Shown here in pieces: positions 1-7,694 of a stretch of 64,000 bases of DNA. Below the pieces are notes generated by a model that saw nothing but the letters and a program-made list of their open reading frames with translations, did no database searches and was not told the DNA's origin. Both the position numbers and the translations under genes were made by a program. Position 1 is the stretch's first letter, and each line of letters starts with the position of its first letter. The DNA lies in contig PDLQ01000010.1 in the NCBI GenBank assembly GCA_002591745.1, positions 1 through 64,000 of the forward strand, written 5' to 3'. The stretch is from Lewinellaceae bacterium SD302 (GTDB lineage Bacteria > Bacteroidota > Bacteroidia > Chitinophagales > Saprospiraceae).

Positions 1-87
1 AAGCTATCAACGCAATCAGAAACAAAATTTGCAGAGCGCTTTATGCTTGCATCAAAAATGATGTTATGTATGAAAAAAAACGGCAAG

Positions 88-95
88 TATCTTTG
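88..95 (+). promoter_or_regulatory. candidate -7 box of the metX-like gene
   Basis: TATCTTTG fits the Bacteroidota -7 consensus TAnnTTTG and lies about 70 bases before the first gene. No clear TTG was seen at the expected upstream distance. The leader that follows has no recognisable riboswitch. The 87 bases before the box contain no gene I can support. Confidence 0.35.
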
Positions 96-166
96 GTGAT
101 GACATAGCAATCCAAAAGGAGCTTGCGACGTCCACAAGCCGCAGGCGTCCATCCTAAACATTTAGA

Positions 167-1282
167 ATGAAATATTTATATATCAACCACCCCGTATTCC
201 TGGAGAACGGAGCTACCCTCCCCTCCCTCCGCCTGGCCTACCATACCTACGGTAAACTCAACGCGGCGCGGGATAACGTCATCTGGGTTTGTCACGCCCT
301 GACCGCCAATTCCGATGCCGAAGACTGGTGGCCGGGACTGGTCGGCAAAGGTTTTACCATCGATCCGGAACGGTATTTCATCGTTTGCGTGAATATGGTG
401 GGCAGTTGCTACGGTAGTACGGGACCTATGGATATTAATCCGGCAACCGGACAAGCTTATGGCCTTGACTTTCCACTGGTTACGACCCGGGACTTCGCGC
501 GCATTCTGAATTTGACGGCCAACTACCTGGGTTTGCAGAAAATCCGGCTACTGATTGGCGGCAGTATGGGCGGGCAGCACGCTCTGGAGTGGGCCAGTCT
601 GTATCCGGATCGCTTCGACCTGCTTTGTGTTCTGGCCACCAATGCCCGCCATAGTGCCTGGGGAATTGCCTTCAACGAGGCCCAGCGAATGGCGCTGCGA
701 GCCGACCCTACCCTGGGAACCGAAGCCCCCGAAGCCGGACGCGCCGGTCTCGAAGCCGCCCGGGCCGTGGCCATGCTCAGCTATCGCCACTACCGGACAT
801 ACGTCAATAGCCAAACCGGCAAAAACAGTGAAGAACCCGAGGATTTCCGCGCCAGCAGCTACCAGCGCTACCAGGGTAATAAGCTCTGGAAGCGCTTTGA
901 ACCAACCGCTTATTACGCCCTGGGGCGCGGGATGGACAGCCATGATCTCGGAAGGGACCAGAAAGGAGATAGCGACGAAGACCGTATCGCCAAAGCACTG
1001 GCCCGCATCACCGCTACCAGTCTGGTCATCGGAATCGATACCGACATCCTCTTTCCACTCGAAGAACAAGGGCTGATCAGCCGCCATCTGCCCAACAGTC
1101 GTTTTCAGGTCATCAACGCTGATTTCGGCCACGATGGTTTCCTGACCGAAGCCAAACAACTCGGCGACCTGCTGGCCGACTTCCTGCAAGACACCCTGGC
1201 CATCGACGGGCCAAACAAACACGCCTTCACCGAAGGGCTGACGGGGCGGAAATTTGCTTTGCCGGGAACGGAATCTGTTTAG
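167..1282 (+). CDS. metX: homoserine O-acyltransferase-like alpha/beta hydrolase (MetX family)
   Basis: The 371-residue protein has the MetX family layout: a CHALT segment at residues 42-46, the CYGSTGP signature near 81-87, the nucleophile elbow GGSMGG with Ser133, and the probable acid and base at Asp293 (TDILFP) and His322 (FGHDGF). MetX enzymes transfer an acetyl or succinyl group from CoA to homoserine, the first committed step of methionine synthesis in the cytoplasm. Acetyl versus succinyl specificity, or a related serine acyltransferase role, cannot be settled from sequence alone. The gene stands alone: an AraC regulator follows after a repeat-filled gap. The ATG at 167 is the first good start. 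Confidence 0.88.
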   Translation: MKYLYINHPVFLENGATLPSLRLAYHTYGKLNAARDNVIWVCHALTANSDAEDWWPGLVGKGFTIDPERYFIVCVNMVGSCYGSTGPMDINPATGQAYGLDFPLVTTRDFARILNLTANYLGLQKIRLLIGGSMGGQHALEWASLYPDRFDLLCVLATNARHSAWGIAFNEAQRMALRADPTLGTEAPEAGRAGLEAARAVAMLSYRHYRTYVNSQTGKNSEEPEDFRASSYQRYQGNKLWKRFEPTAYYALGRGMDSHDLGRDQKGDSDEDRIAKALARITATSLVIGIDTDILFPLEEQGLISRHLPNSRFQVINADFGHDGFLTEAKQLGDLLADFLQDTLAIDGPNKHAFTEGLTGRKFALPGTESV

Positions 1283-1290
1283 GGACAATT

Positions 1291-1410
1291 GGATGATTAG
1301 ATTTATGGGTAATCGGATGATTAGATTTATGGGTAATCGGATGAGGCACACTTGACGTGGGCACGTTAAAGCGGCCTATTCGATCCTCCCATCCGGTCAT
1401 CCAATCATCC
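1291..1410. repeat. intergenic palindrome with tandem 24-bp unit in its left arm
   Basis: A 24-bp unit beginning GGATGATTAG is present twice in tandem (1291-1314 and 1315-1338) and a third copy starts (GGATGA). The segment at 1381-1410 carries the inverted word, with CATCC and CCAATCATCC, so the gap can fold into a long imperfect hairpin. It lies between the metX-like gene and the AraC gene. The architecture recurs at other gaps in the window with different words. Confidence 0.7.
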
Positions 1411-1411
1411 C

Positions 1412-1419
1412 TAATTTTA
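1412..1419 (+). promoter_or_regulatory. candidate -7 box almost abutting the AraC start codon
   Basis: TAATTTTA, a degenerate TAnnTTTG, ends five bases before the ATG at 1425. A -7 box so close would place the transcription start near the start codon, that is, a leaderless mRNA. The box is weak in its last base. Confidence 0.3.
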
Positions 1420-1424
1420 CTCAC

Positions 1425-2279
1425 ATGATTCTCCTCCCTACCCGCCTTTTTCAGCAACCCACCGTCACGACCCTGCTCCGTAGCGGCAACAATTGCATCC
1501 TGGAAAAACGACTGGAGGAAAACACCGGACGCAGGGAAGGTTACCTGGCTACCCATGCCGTATCCATCGTACTGAGCGGGCGGCAGGTCATTGAATCTTA
1601 CGACGGAGACACTATTTCCATCCAACCAGGTGAGGCCATTTTGCTGAGACGCGGCTTGTATCACATTAGCGATTTCGTAACTGGCAATAATGGTTTCCAC
1701 AGCTTACTTTGCTACTTTGAAGACAACATAATCAACAAATTCCTGGCTGACCGACCAGCCGATTTCAGAAACTCCCGGGCTAGTGACTTCGTGCACCTTC
1801 CCTCCGCCGTGGAGTTGAATACTTTTGCCAGGTCTACGCTTGATCTTTATCGCCTGGGTAAGCCGAACAGACCGGCCGTTCTGCAACTCAAACAACTGGA
1901 ACTGTTACACCTTTCAAGCGATCTGCCTGGCCTGATGTCCACCCTGTGTCAATTCGTCATTCCTAAAAAACGCGGGATTCGGGACTTTATGGAAAGCAAC
2001 TACCACAAGCAACTCGGCGTCGAGGATTACGCCCGCCTCACCGGCCGCAGCACCAGTAGCTTCCGGCGAGATTTCAAAGCACACTTCGGTACAACGCCTC
2101 AGCGCTGGTTAAAGGGAAAAAGGATGGCCGCTGCCGTGGAAATTTCTCAACGAAATCAGATCAGTGTTAGTCGTCTGGCCCATCAGGTCGGATACGAGAA
2201 CGTCAGCTATTTCATCCGGGAATTCCGTGAACACACCGGCTATTCACCCAGGCAATTTATGCTACGTGAACACTCCTGA
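1425..2279 (+). CDS. AraC family transcriptional regulator
   Basis: The 284-residue protein has a C-terminal AraC/XylS double helix-turn-helix at about residues 185-282, with SFRRDFKAHFGTTPQRW in the first motif and the typical family end, VGYENVSYFIREFREHTGYSPRQF. The N-terminal half looks like the cupin-like sensor of AraC_N families (ILSGRQVIESYDGDTISI). It should bind DNA as an activator or repressor in response to an unknown ligand. One copy of the dispersed GCTACTTTG motif lies inside the gene at 1711-1719, where it encodes CYF. The downstream dehydrogenase is a possible target, only because of proximity. Confidence 0.92.
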   Translation: MILLPTRLFQQPTVTTLLRSGNNCILEKRLEENTGRREGYLATHAVSIVLSGRQVIESYDGDTISIQPGEAILLRRGLYHISDFVTGNNGFHSLLCYFEDNIINKFLADRPADFRNSRASDFVHLPSAVELNTFARSTLDLYRLGKPNRPAVLQLKQLELLHLSSDLPGLMSTLCQFVIPKKRGIRDFMESNYHKQLGVEDYARLTGRSTSSFRRDFKAHFGTTPQRWLKGKRMAAAVEISQRNQISVSRLAHQVGYENVSYFIREFREHTGYSPRQFMLREHS

Positions 2280-2357
2280 CGGCTCAGTAGCACCCCTGAC
2301 GCATTCGGACTATTTTTCGCCGCTCAGCCTTCCGACTTTTGTAGCAAAACAACAATT

Positions 2358-3233
2358 ATGTCTACAAAAATCACATTTGTCGGCCTGGGGATTATGGGCA
2401 GCCGCATGGCTAAGCACCTCATCACCGGAGGAGCCGAAGTCACCGTTTACAACCGCAGCGTTTCCGCTACCCGGCCTTTTCAGGATATGGACTGCAAAGT
2501 AGCCATGTCCGTGGATGCCGCCGTAAAAGAAGCTGATGTTGTCATCACGATGTTGGCCAATCCCGAAGCAGTAGAATCCGTCATGCTGGGAGAGAACGGC
2601 GGCCTGAAGCACATGCAAACAAATGCCCTTTGGATCGATTCTTCTACCGTCAATCCATCATTTGCGAGCCGTTCAGCAGCCGAGGCGAAGATGGCGGGCA
2701 TCCGCTTCCTGGACGCCCCCGTTGCCGGATCAAAACCCCAGGCGGAGAATAAAGAGTTGCTCTTCTTCGTAGGCGGTGAACCGGAGGAGGTAGAACAAGC
2801 CACTCCTTTCTTTAGTCTGATGGGCAAAAAGGTGCTCCACATCGGTGAAACCGGTAAAGGAGCTTCCTTCAAAATGCTGGTGAACATCATGTTGGCACAG
2901 AGTATGATCATCTTCTCCGAAGCCATTTTGCTTGGCGAAAAAATGGGCATCGACCGTGAGTTTATGCTCAACCTACTTCCCAATACCGTAGTGGCCGCTC
3001 CCTTCATAAAATTCAAAGCAGAAAGTATTCGTAAAGACGACTACGAGGTCATGTTCCCACTGGAACTCATGCACAAAGATCTCCACCTGGCCGGGCAAAC
3101 CGCTTACGAACTCGACCAACCGCTCTTTCTGGCCGGGCTGGCTGAGGACCTTTACGCCAGGGCCAAACAGGAAGGTTTGGGAAGGTTAGACTTTGCGGCG
3201 ATTCACCGTTCTCTCAAATCATCAAAACGCTAG
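2358..3233 (+). CDS. NAD(P)-dependent beta-hydroxyacid dehydrogenase, GLYR / 3-hydroxyisobutyrate dehydrogenase family
   Basis: The 291-residue protein starts with a Rossmann motif GLGIMG at residues 9-14, and NRS after the second strand (32-34) suggests NADP preference. The substrate loop DAPVAGS is at 119-125, and the catalytic Lys172 with Asn176 lies in GKGASFKMLVN. The family reduces or oxidises small beta-hydroxyacids or semialdehydes (glyoxylate, succinic semialdehyde, 3-hydroxyisobutyrate); the substrate is not decidable here. The length is normal. The gene follows the AraC gene in the same direction after 78 bases. Confidence 0.92.
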   Translation: MSTKITFVGLGIMGSRMAKHLITGGAEVTVYNRSVSATRPFQDMDCKVAMSVDAAVKEADVVITMLANPEAVESVMLGENGGLKHMQTNALWIDSSTVNPSFASRSAAEAKMAGIRFLDAPVAGSKPQAENKELLFFVGGEPEEVEQATPFFSLMGKKVLHIGETGKGASFKMLVNIMLAQSMIIFSEAILLGEKMGIDREFMLNLLPNTVVAAPFIKFKAESIRKDDYEVMFPLELMHKDLHLAGQTAYELDQPLFLAGLAEDLYARAKQEGLGRLDFAAIHRSLKSSKR

Positions 3234-3259
3234 ATCATCAGATCTAGCTGATCATTGCT

Positions 3260-4669
3260 TCACTGCCTGAGTCCCCGTGGAATCAAGCTGGTCGGAAAGA
3301 CCACCAAACTCTCGTGTCCCCGCTTACTCACACTGGCAACGCCAAAAAAGTAGTTGTCAACGACGATATTTTTTAAAGTGTGATCAACGGTTCCGGCCGG
3401 AATGAAAACGCTGTGCTCCCACTGGGGTGCCGTGGTTTCCCGCCAGTATATCTTGTAACCCGCCAGTTCATCGAGTTCATTTAGGTAATCATTTTTACCA
3501 GTTGCGGGTGCTTCCCAGCGCAATCGGGTAGAAGGCTCTACTGCTCCGCCGATCATGACGTTGGCTGGCGGCGGCGGGGCACTGGCTAGTCCGGCCAGGG
3601 CCAGCATATTTACGCCGGTGAGTTTGGCGCAGTAGTTAAAATTGACACCTTCGATCACATCACCGTAATCAATGCCATCCTCTGTCCGAAGATCCTGGTG
3701 CTGGCGAACGTAATTTTCGTGGGTTTCCATGATGCGTACACCGGGAAAGCCGGCATCATTGAAGGGCCGGTGATGACCACCACGACCGAAGCGATCCAGA
3801 CGGTAGATCATTTTTGCTTCCAGATTGGTACAGTACTGGTTGGTCAGTCGATGGATATAACGGGCCAGCTGACGGCTCGGGCCATCAACCTCACCACCGT
3901 AAAAGCGGCGCCAGATGCGGTCACGCTCGCCATCGTCGATGAAGGTCGGTTCGCTGAAGACGCGAAAAGTCGTGTTGTCGATCACCCCATCGATGCCGGT
4001 GATGTTACCGATCATATCGTTGTTGATAATGCCAATGACCTCCCAGCCCTCACTTTTCATTTTTTCAGCCAATCCCTTCCCTCCAAACAGTCCCTGTTCC
4101 TCGCCGGACAGGCCGACGTAAATAATGGAGACGGGAAATTTATATTTGCTCAATACCCGCGCCGCTTCGATGGTGCCGGCCATACCACTGGCATTATCAT
4201 TGGCACCGGGAGAGTCACTGGTACCGTCCAGCGGATCACTAACACGGCTATCAATGTCGCCGCTCATAATGATGTATCGTTCCGGATAGACTGTTCCCCG
4301 TTGAATGGCCATAACGTTGACCACCCAGGTATCTTCGGGAATACGGCGATTACCTTCGGCCGGCACCAGGTTACGCTGATAACTGACCTCTAAACAGTCA
4401 TCACAGCTACTGCTGGTGCTTTCGAACTCGGCGTGAATCCAGCGTCGGGCGGCGCCAATTCCTCTGGTTGTAGACAGAGTGTCGCTCAGCGTGTGGCGGG
4501 TTCCGAAATCAACCAGTTTCTGAATATCCGTTTCCAGACGGCCTGGGTCGGCGGCTTCCGCGATCTCATAGAAACGGAGATCGGCTGATGGCGGAGGCAA
4601 AGCTTGTTGAGCGTGAAGCGAGGAAATGCCACATAACAAACAAACAAGGGAAAAGAATCGGTATTTCAT
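3260..4669 (-). CDS. secreted M28-family metallopeptidase with C-terminal Fn3-like domain
   Basis: A Sec signal peptide (MKYRFFSLVCLLCGISSLHA) starts at the ATG at 4669; the open frame extends to a TTG at 4690 but that would precede the signal peptide. The M28 aminopeptidase core has GANDNASG (bridging Asp), LSGEEQG (catalytic Glu pair), NNDMIGN and a late METHEN His. The first zinc ligand, normally His in HxD, reads Asp in GDIDS. The last ~90 residues resemble a fibronectin type III domain. It is probably exported to degrade peptides. It is divergent from the DUF1028 gene across 73 bases. Confidence 0.88.
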   Translation of the reverse strand: MKYRFFSLVCLLCGISSLHAQQALPPPSADLRFYEIAEAADPGRLETDIQKLVDFGTRHTLSDTLSTTRGIGAARRWIHAEFESTSSSCDDCLEVSYQRNLVPAEGNRRIPEDTWVVNVMAIQRGTVYPERYIIMSGDIDSRVSDPLDGTSDSPGANDNASGMAGTIEAARVLSKYKFPVSIIYVGLSGEEQGLFGGKGLAEKMKSEGWEVIGIINNDMIGNITGIDGVIDNTTFRVFSEPTFIDDGERDRIWRRFYGGEVDGPSRQLARYIHRLTNQYCTNLEAKMIYRLDRFGRGGHHRPFNDAGFPGVRIMETHENYVRQHQDLRTEDGIDYGDVIEGVNFNYCAKLTGVNMLALAGLASAPPPPANVMIGGAVEPSTRLRWEAPATGKNDYLNELDELAGYKIYWRETTAPQWEHSVFIPAGTVDHTLKNIVVDNYFFGVASVSKRGHESLVVFPTSLIPRGLRQ

Positions 4670-4742
4670 TCTAGCGGGTTTTGCGAGCAAATTAAGGCTT
4701 ACGGTGCCAAATTGTTTATCTTGTCAAAAAGATTCCGGTACC

Positions 4743-5765
4743 ATGAGCAGCAAGCATCTTGCAATTTTATTCAGCCTTTCACTACTCAATTTTATCTCCG
4801 CCCAGGACACCTTTTCCATCGTAGCGGTCGACGAAGAAAGCGGTGAGATCGGCAGCGCCGGGGCTTCCTGCGTTGTTGGGGCAGTTGATCTCGGCGGAGT
4901 GATCATCATCAGTGAGATCATTCCCGGTCGTGGAGCCATCAACGGGCAGGCGACGATCTGCATACCTCACGTCAACCTGAACAATGGCATTGATCAAATG
5001 GAAGCGGGTCTTAGTCCCCAGGAAATTCTGGACTGGCTATTCAGCAACGACGGCTGCCAATTCGGCAATAACCAAACCCGTCAATACGGTATTGTAGATT
5101 TTGATGATGAAGGCAACGCCCGTTCGGCCTCCTTTACCGGCACCCAGGCACTTGACTACGCCGGGCAGCGGGTAGGCAACAATTACGCTATCCAGGGAAA
5201 TATCCTACTGGGTCCGGAAATTCTGGACTCGATGGAAGTGGCCTTTCTGAATACCGAAGGTACGCTGGCGGAAAAACTCATGGCCGCTATGCAGGGCGCT
5301 AACGTTCCGGGTGCAGATTCCCGTTGTCTCAACGACAGCACCAGTTCCACCTCCGCTTTTCTACAGGTATATCGACCGGATGACGAAGCAGATACGCCCT
5401 ACCTCCGCCTCAACGTGGAAGAAACTGCCACGGGCGTGGAGCCCATTGATTCGCTACAGGCATTATTCGATGAATTTCAATTGGCTACCTCTACCAATGA
5501 GTTTATCCAATCAGTAGACATCAATCTATATCCCAATCCCGCTGGCGATCATTTCAATCTGCTGATCTCACAACGGCCGGATGCCCCTTATTCATTAGAA
5601 ATACTGGACGGAAGCGGCAGGTTACTTTATCGGCAAAGAATCACGGAGTCCACGACGCGAGTCAATACTGCATTTGCCAAAGAAAATACTTTGCTCTTTT
5701 ACCGCTTGACCGACGAGGGTGGGCAGCTTATTCAAACGGGTAAATTGCTAAAAGGTAACTTATAA
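4743..5765 (+). CDS. DUF1028 domain protein with T9SS sorting domain
   Basis: A signal peptide (MSSKHLAILFSLSLLNFISA) is followed by a DUF1028 domain at about residues 22-245, recognisable from TFSIVAVDEESGEIGSAGAS and the later GNILLGPEIL. DUF1028 resembles Ntn-hydrolases; its activity is not established. The last ~75 residues (from about 265) form a T9SS type A sorting domain (INLYPNPAGDHF at its start), so the protein should be secreted or anchored on the surface. The start was moved from 4626 to the ATG at 4743 to place the signal peptide at the N-terminus. Confidence 0.85.
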   Translation: MSSKHLAILFSLSLLNFISAQDTFSIVAVDEESGEIGSAGASCVVGAVDLGGVIIISEIIPGRGAINGQATICIPHVNLNNGIDQMEAGLSPQEILDWLFSNDGCQFGNNQTRQYGIVDFDDEGNARSASFTGTQALDYAGQRVGNNYAIQGNILLGPEILDSMEVAFLNTEGTLAEKLMAAMQGANVPGADSRCLNDSTSSTSAFLQVYRPDDEADTPYLRLNVEETATGVEPIDSLQALFDEFQLATSTNEFIQSVDINLYPNPAGDHFNLLISQRPDAPYSLEILDGSGRLLYRQRITESTTRVNTAFAKENTLLFYRLTDEGGQLIQTGKLLKGNL

Positions 5766-5784
5766 CTTTCCGAACGATACGGAA

Positions 5785-5954
5785 CTAGTGGTCTGTCAAG
5801 CTTAGATTTTCAAGTAATCCGCGACATCTTTTGGCGATTTACTTCGTTAGAAAATTGGTCGCGTAGCTACGGCTATGCTCACAATTCTCCGCCTTGTCTA
5901 TCGCCAAAATATACCAGCGCCTAACCCGAAAATTAAACATTGACAGACCACTAG
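5785..5954. mobile_element. MITE-like palindromic element, ~170 bp
   Basis: Perfect 15-bp terminal inverted repeats, CTAGTGGTCTGTCAA at 5785-5799 and its complement at 5940-5954, bound the element. Inside, TTTTGGCGAT near 5829 and ATCGCCAAAA near 5900 add an inner inverted pair. There is no transposase gene, so it would be non-autonomous. TA at each edge could be the target duplication if the true ends are GTGGTC, as in Tc1/IS630-type elements; that is inference. Its right end supplies the stop codon of the small gene next to it. Confidence 0.72.
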
Positions 5955-6121
5955 ACCATTTTCAGGCTGTAGACCAGGTAAGTAAGCATAAACGGCATGG
6001 ATACCCAAAACCATTCGTTCACAAAAACGATCATGAAGGCGAATATCACAAAGGATACCAGAAAAAGCAGCCAGAAACGGCGATTCTGTTCGGGAGTTTG
6101 CTCGGGGGTCTGTGCAGCCAT
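5951..6121 (-). CDS. small two-TM membrane protein (56 aa)
   Basis: Reading leftward from the ATG at 6121 gives a 56-residue protein: a short polar, Pro/Gln-rich N-terminus, then two hydrophobic helices (about residues 16-34 and 37-54) separated by NEW, ending KMV. It looks like a genuine small inner-membrane protein. I do not recognise a family. The TAG stop lies within the inverted repeat of the MITE-like element, so the original C-terminus may have been replaced by the insertion. Confidence 0.55.
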   Translation of the reverse strand: MAAQTPEQTPEQNRRFWLLFLVSFVIFAFMIVFVNEWFWVSMPFMLTYLVYSLKMV

Positions 6122-6194
6122 GGCTTTTTAAATTTTTGCGAAGATACGTCGGTGATAACGGAAGTGGAAGTTTCAATGTTGAAAAATAAAGGTG

Positions 6195-6285
6195 AAGTTA
6201 TTAGTTGTTGAGTTGTTAGGTTATTAAGTTGTGCACGTTAGGACGGGCAATTAAATTCCCCGGCAACTCAGCAACCCAACAACTT
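6195..6285. repeat. intergenic palindrome of AGTTGTT-type words
   Basis: The left arm (6195-6233) repeats AGTTGTT/AGTTATT-like words; the right arm (6262-6285) has their complements (CAACTCAGCAACCCAACAACTT). Together they form an imperfect hairpin directly upstream of the beta-CASP gene. The spacer contains GCACGTTA, a word also seen in the spacer of the palindrome at 1.3 kb. Confidence 0.6.
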
Positions 6286-6293
6286 TTTTCTCC

Positions 6294-7694
6294 ATGCAAA
6301 TCAAATTCTGCGGCGCGGCCCGCGAAGTCACCGGCTCCTGCCACCTGATTACTCTCGACGACGGCTACAAAATCCTGCTGGATTGCGGATTGTACCAGGG
6401 GAGAAATGATGACATGAAGAATTTCAACGAAAAGTTCTTATTCAACCCCGCCGAAATCGACTGTCTCATCCTTTCACACGCTCACATCGACCACACCGGG
6501 CGGGTACCCAAACTGGTCAAGGACGGCTACAAGGGTCGCATCTACGCCACCCACGCTACCCGTAGTCTCTGCGCCATTATGCTCACCGATTCGGCCTACA
6601 TCCAGGAAAAGGACGCGGAGTGGTACAATAAAAAACGCCGTAAAGGCAACGAACCGGCACGCGTACCACTCTACGAGAGCAAGCACGTAAAACCAACGAT
6701 GGACCGTTTCGTCGGGCTTCATTACCGGGGGTGGACCCAAATCAAAGAGGGGGTAGAATTGCAGTTCCGCGATGCCGGCCACATCCTCGGATCGGCCAGT
6801 GTGGTACTGCGCATCAAACAAAAGGACGGAAATTATAAAACCATCGGCTTTACCGGCGATATTGGCCGCCCCAACCGCCCCATCCTAAGAGATCCTCAAC
6901 CCATGGTGGAGTGCGATCACATCATTTGTGAAAGCACTTACGGTGATAGACTTCACGAATTGCCACCCAATGAAATAGAGCGTTTCCTCAATATCATCCA
7001 GCACACTTGTGTGCATAAAAAAGGCAAACTGCTCATTCCAGCCTTCAGCGTTGGGCGCACCCAGGAGATCGTTTACATGCTCGACCAATTGGAAACCGCC
7101 GGCAAATTACCCCGGATCCCCGTTTTCGTAGACAGCCCATTGGCCGTGAACGCCACGACTGTCTTTGGCAGTCACCCCGAATGTTACGACAGTGACCTAC
7201 ACGAATACTTGCTGACGGATGACAATCCGTTCGGTTTCAGTGACCTCCAGTACGTTCGTAAGGCCGAAAAAAGCAAGTCCCTCAATCACCTCGACGGCCC
7301 CGCCATCATTATCTCCGCCAGCGGTATGATGAACGCCGGCCGTAGTAAACACCACTTGAGAAATACCATCGGCAATGGTAAAAACACCATATTCATCGTT
7401 GGCTATTGCGCGCCGAATACTCCCGGTGGAAAGCTCCGCGACGGAGCCGAAGGACTTAAGCTATTCGGTGAATACCACGAAGTGAAGGCCCAGGTCGTTA
7501 TCATGGACAGTTTCAGTGCCCACGGCGATTATAAAGAGATGATCGATTTTCTGGACGGTCAGCAACAAAACTGCCAGTCCATTCATCTTGTCCACGGTAC
7601 CATCGACCGGATGGAGACCTTCTCCGGCCACCTGAAGGAAGCTGGATTTAATAAAGTACACGTGCCCAAACTAGGTGAAAGTATTGACGTCTAA
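6294..7694 (+). CDS. MBL-fold beta-CASP RNA nuclease (CPSF73-like)
   Basis: The 466-residue protein begins with a metallo-beta-lactamase fold: HAHIDH at residues 62-67 binds the two zincs, followed by GHILGSAS near 163-170 and TGDIGR. The beta-CASP insertion occupies the middle, and the C-terminal SAHGDY plus a final His-containing strand fit the RMMBL segment. Relatives are RNA endo/exonucleases (CPSF73, bacterial YsgA-like); a role in RNA processing in the cytoplasm is likely, but the substrate is unknown. The next gene overlaps its last 20 bases. Confidence 0.92.
   Translation: MQIKFCGAAREVTGSCHLITLDDGYKILLDCGLYQGRNDDMKNFNEKFLFNPAEIDCLILSHAHIDHTGRVPKLVKDGYKGRIYATHATRSLCAIMLTDSAYIQEKDAEWYNKKRRKGNEPARVPLYESKHVKPTMDRFVGLHYRGWTQIKEGVELQFRDAGHILGSASVVLRIKQKDGNYKTIGFTGDIGRPNRPILRDPQPMVECDHIICESTYGDRLHELPPNEIERFLNIIQHTCVHKKGKLLIPAFSVGRTQEIVYMLDQLETAGKLPRIPVFVDSPLAVNATTVFGSHPECYDSDLHEYLLTDDNPFGFSDLQYVRKAEKSKSLNHLDGPAIIISASGMMNAGRSKHHLRNTIGNGKNTIFIVGYCAPNTPGGKLRDGAEGLKLFGEYHEVKAQVVIMDSFSAHGDYKEMIDFLDGQQQNCQSIHLVHGTIDRMETFSGHLKEAGFNKVHVPKLGESIDV

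Noticed and set aside
1-166. SAM-type riboswitch before the metX-like gene
   Set aside because: I looked for SAM-I and SAM-II core words and paired stems and found no convincing match; only a candidate -7 box remains.
548-1351. Minus-strand frame of 267 residues opposite metX
   Set aside because: It starts in the tandem 24-bp repeat and has no recognisable domain, whereas the plus-strand gene is a clear MetX-family protein.
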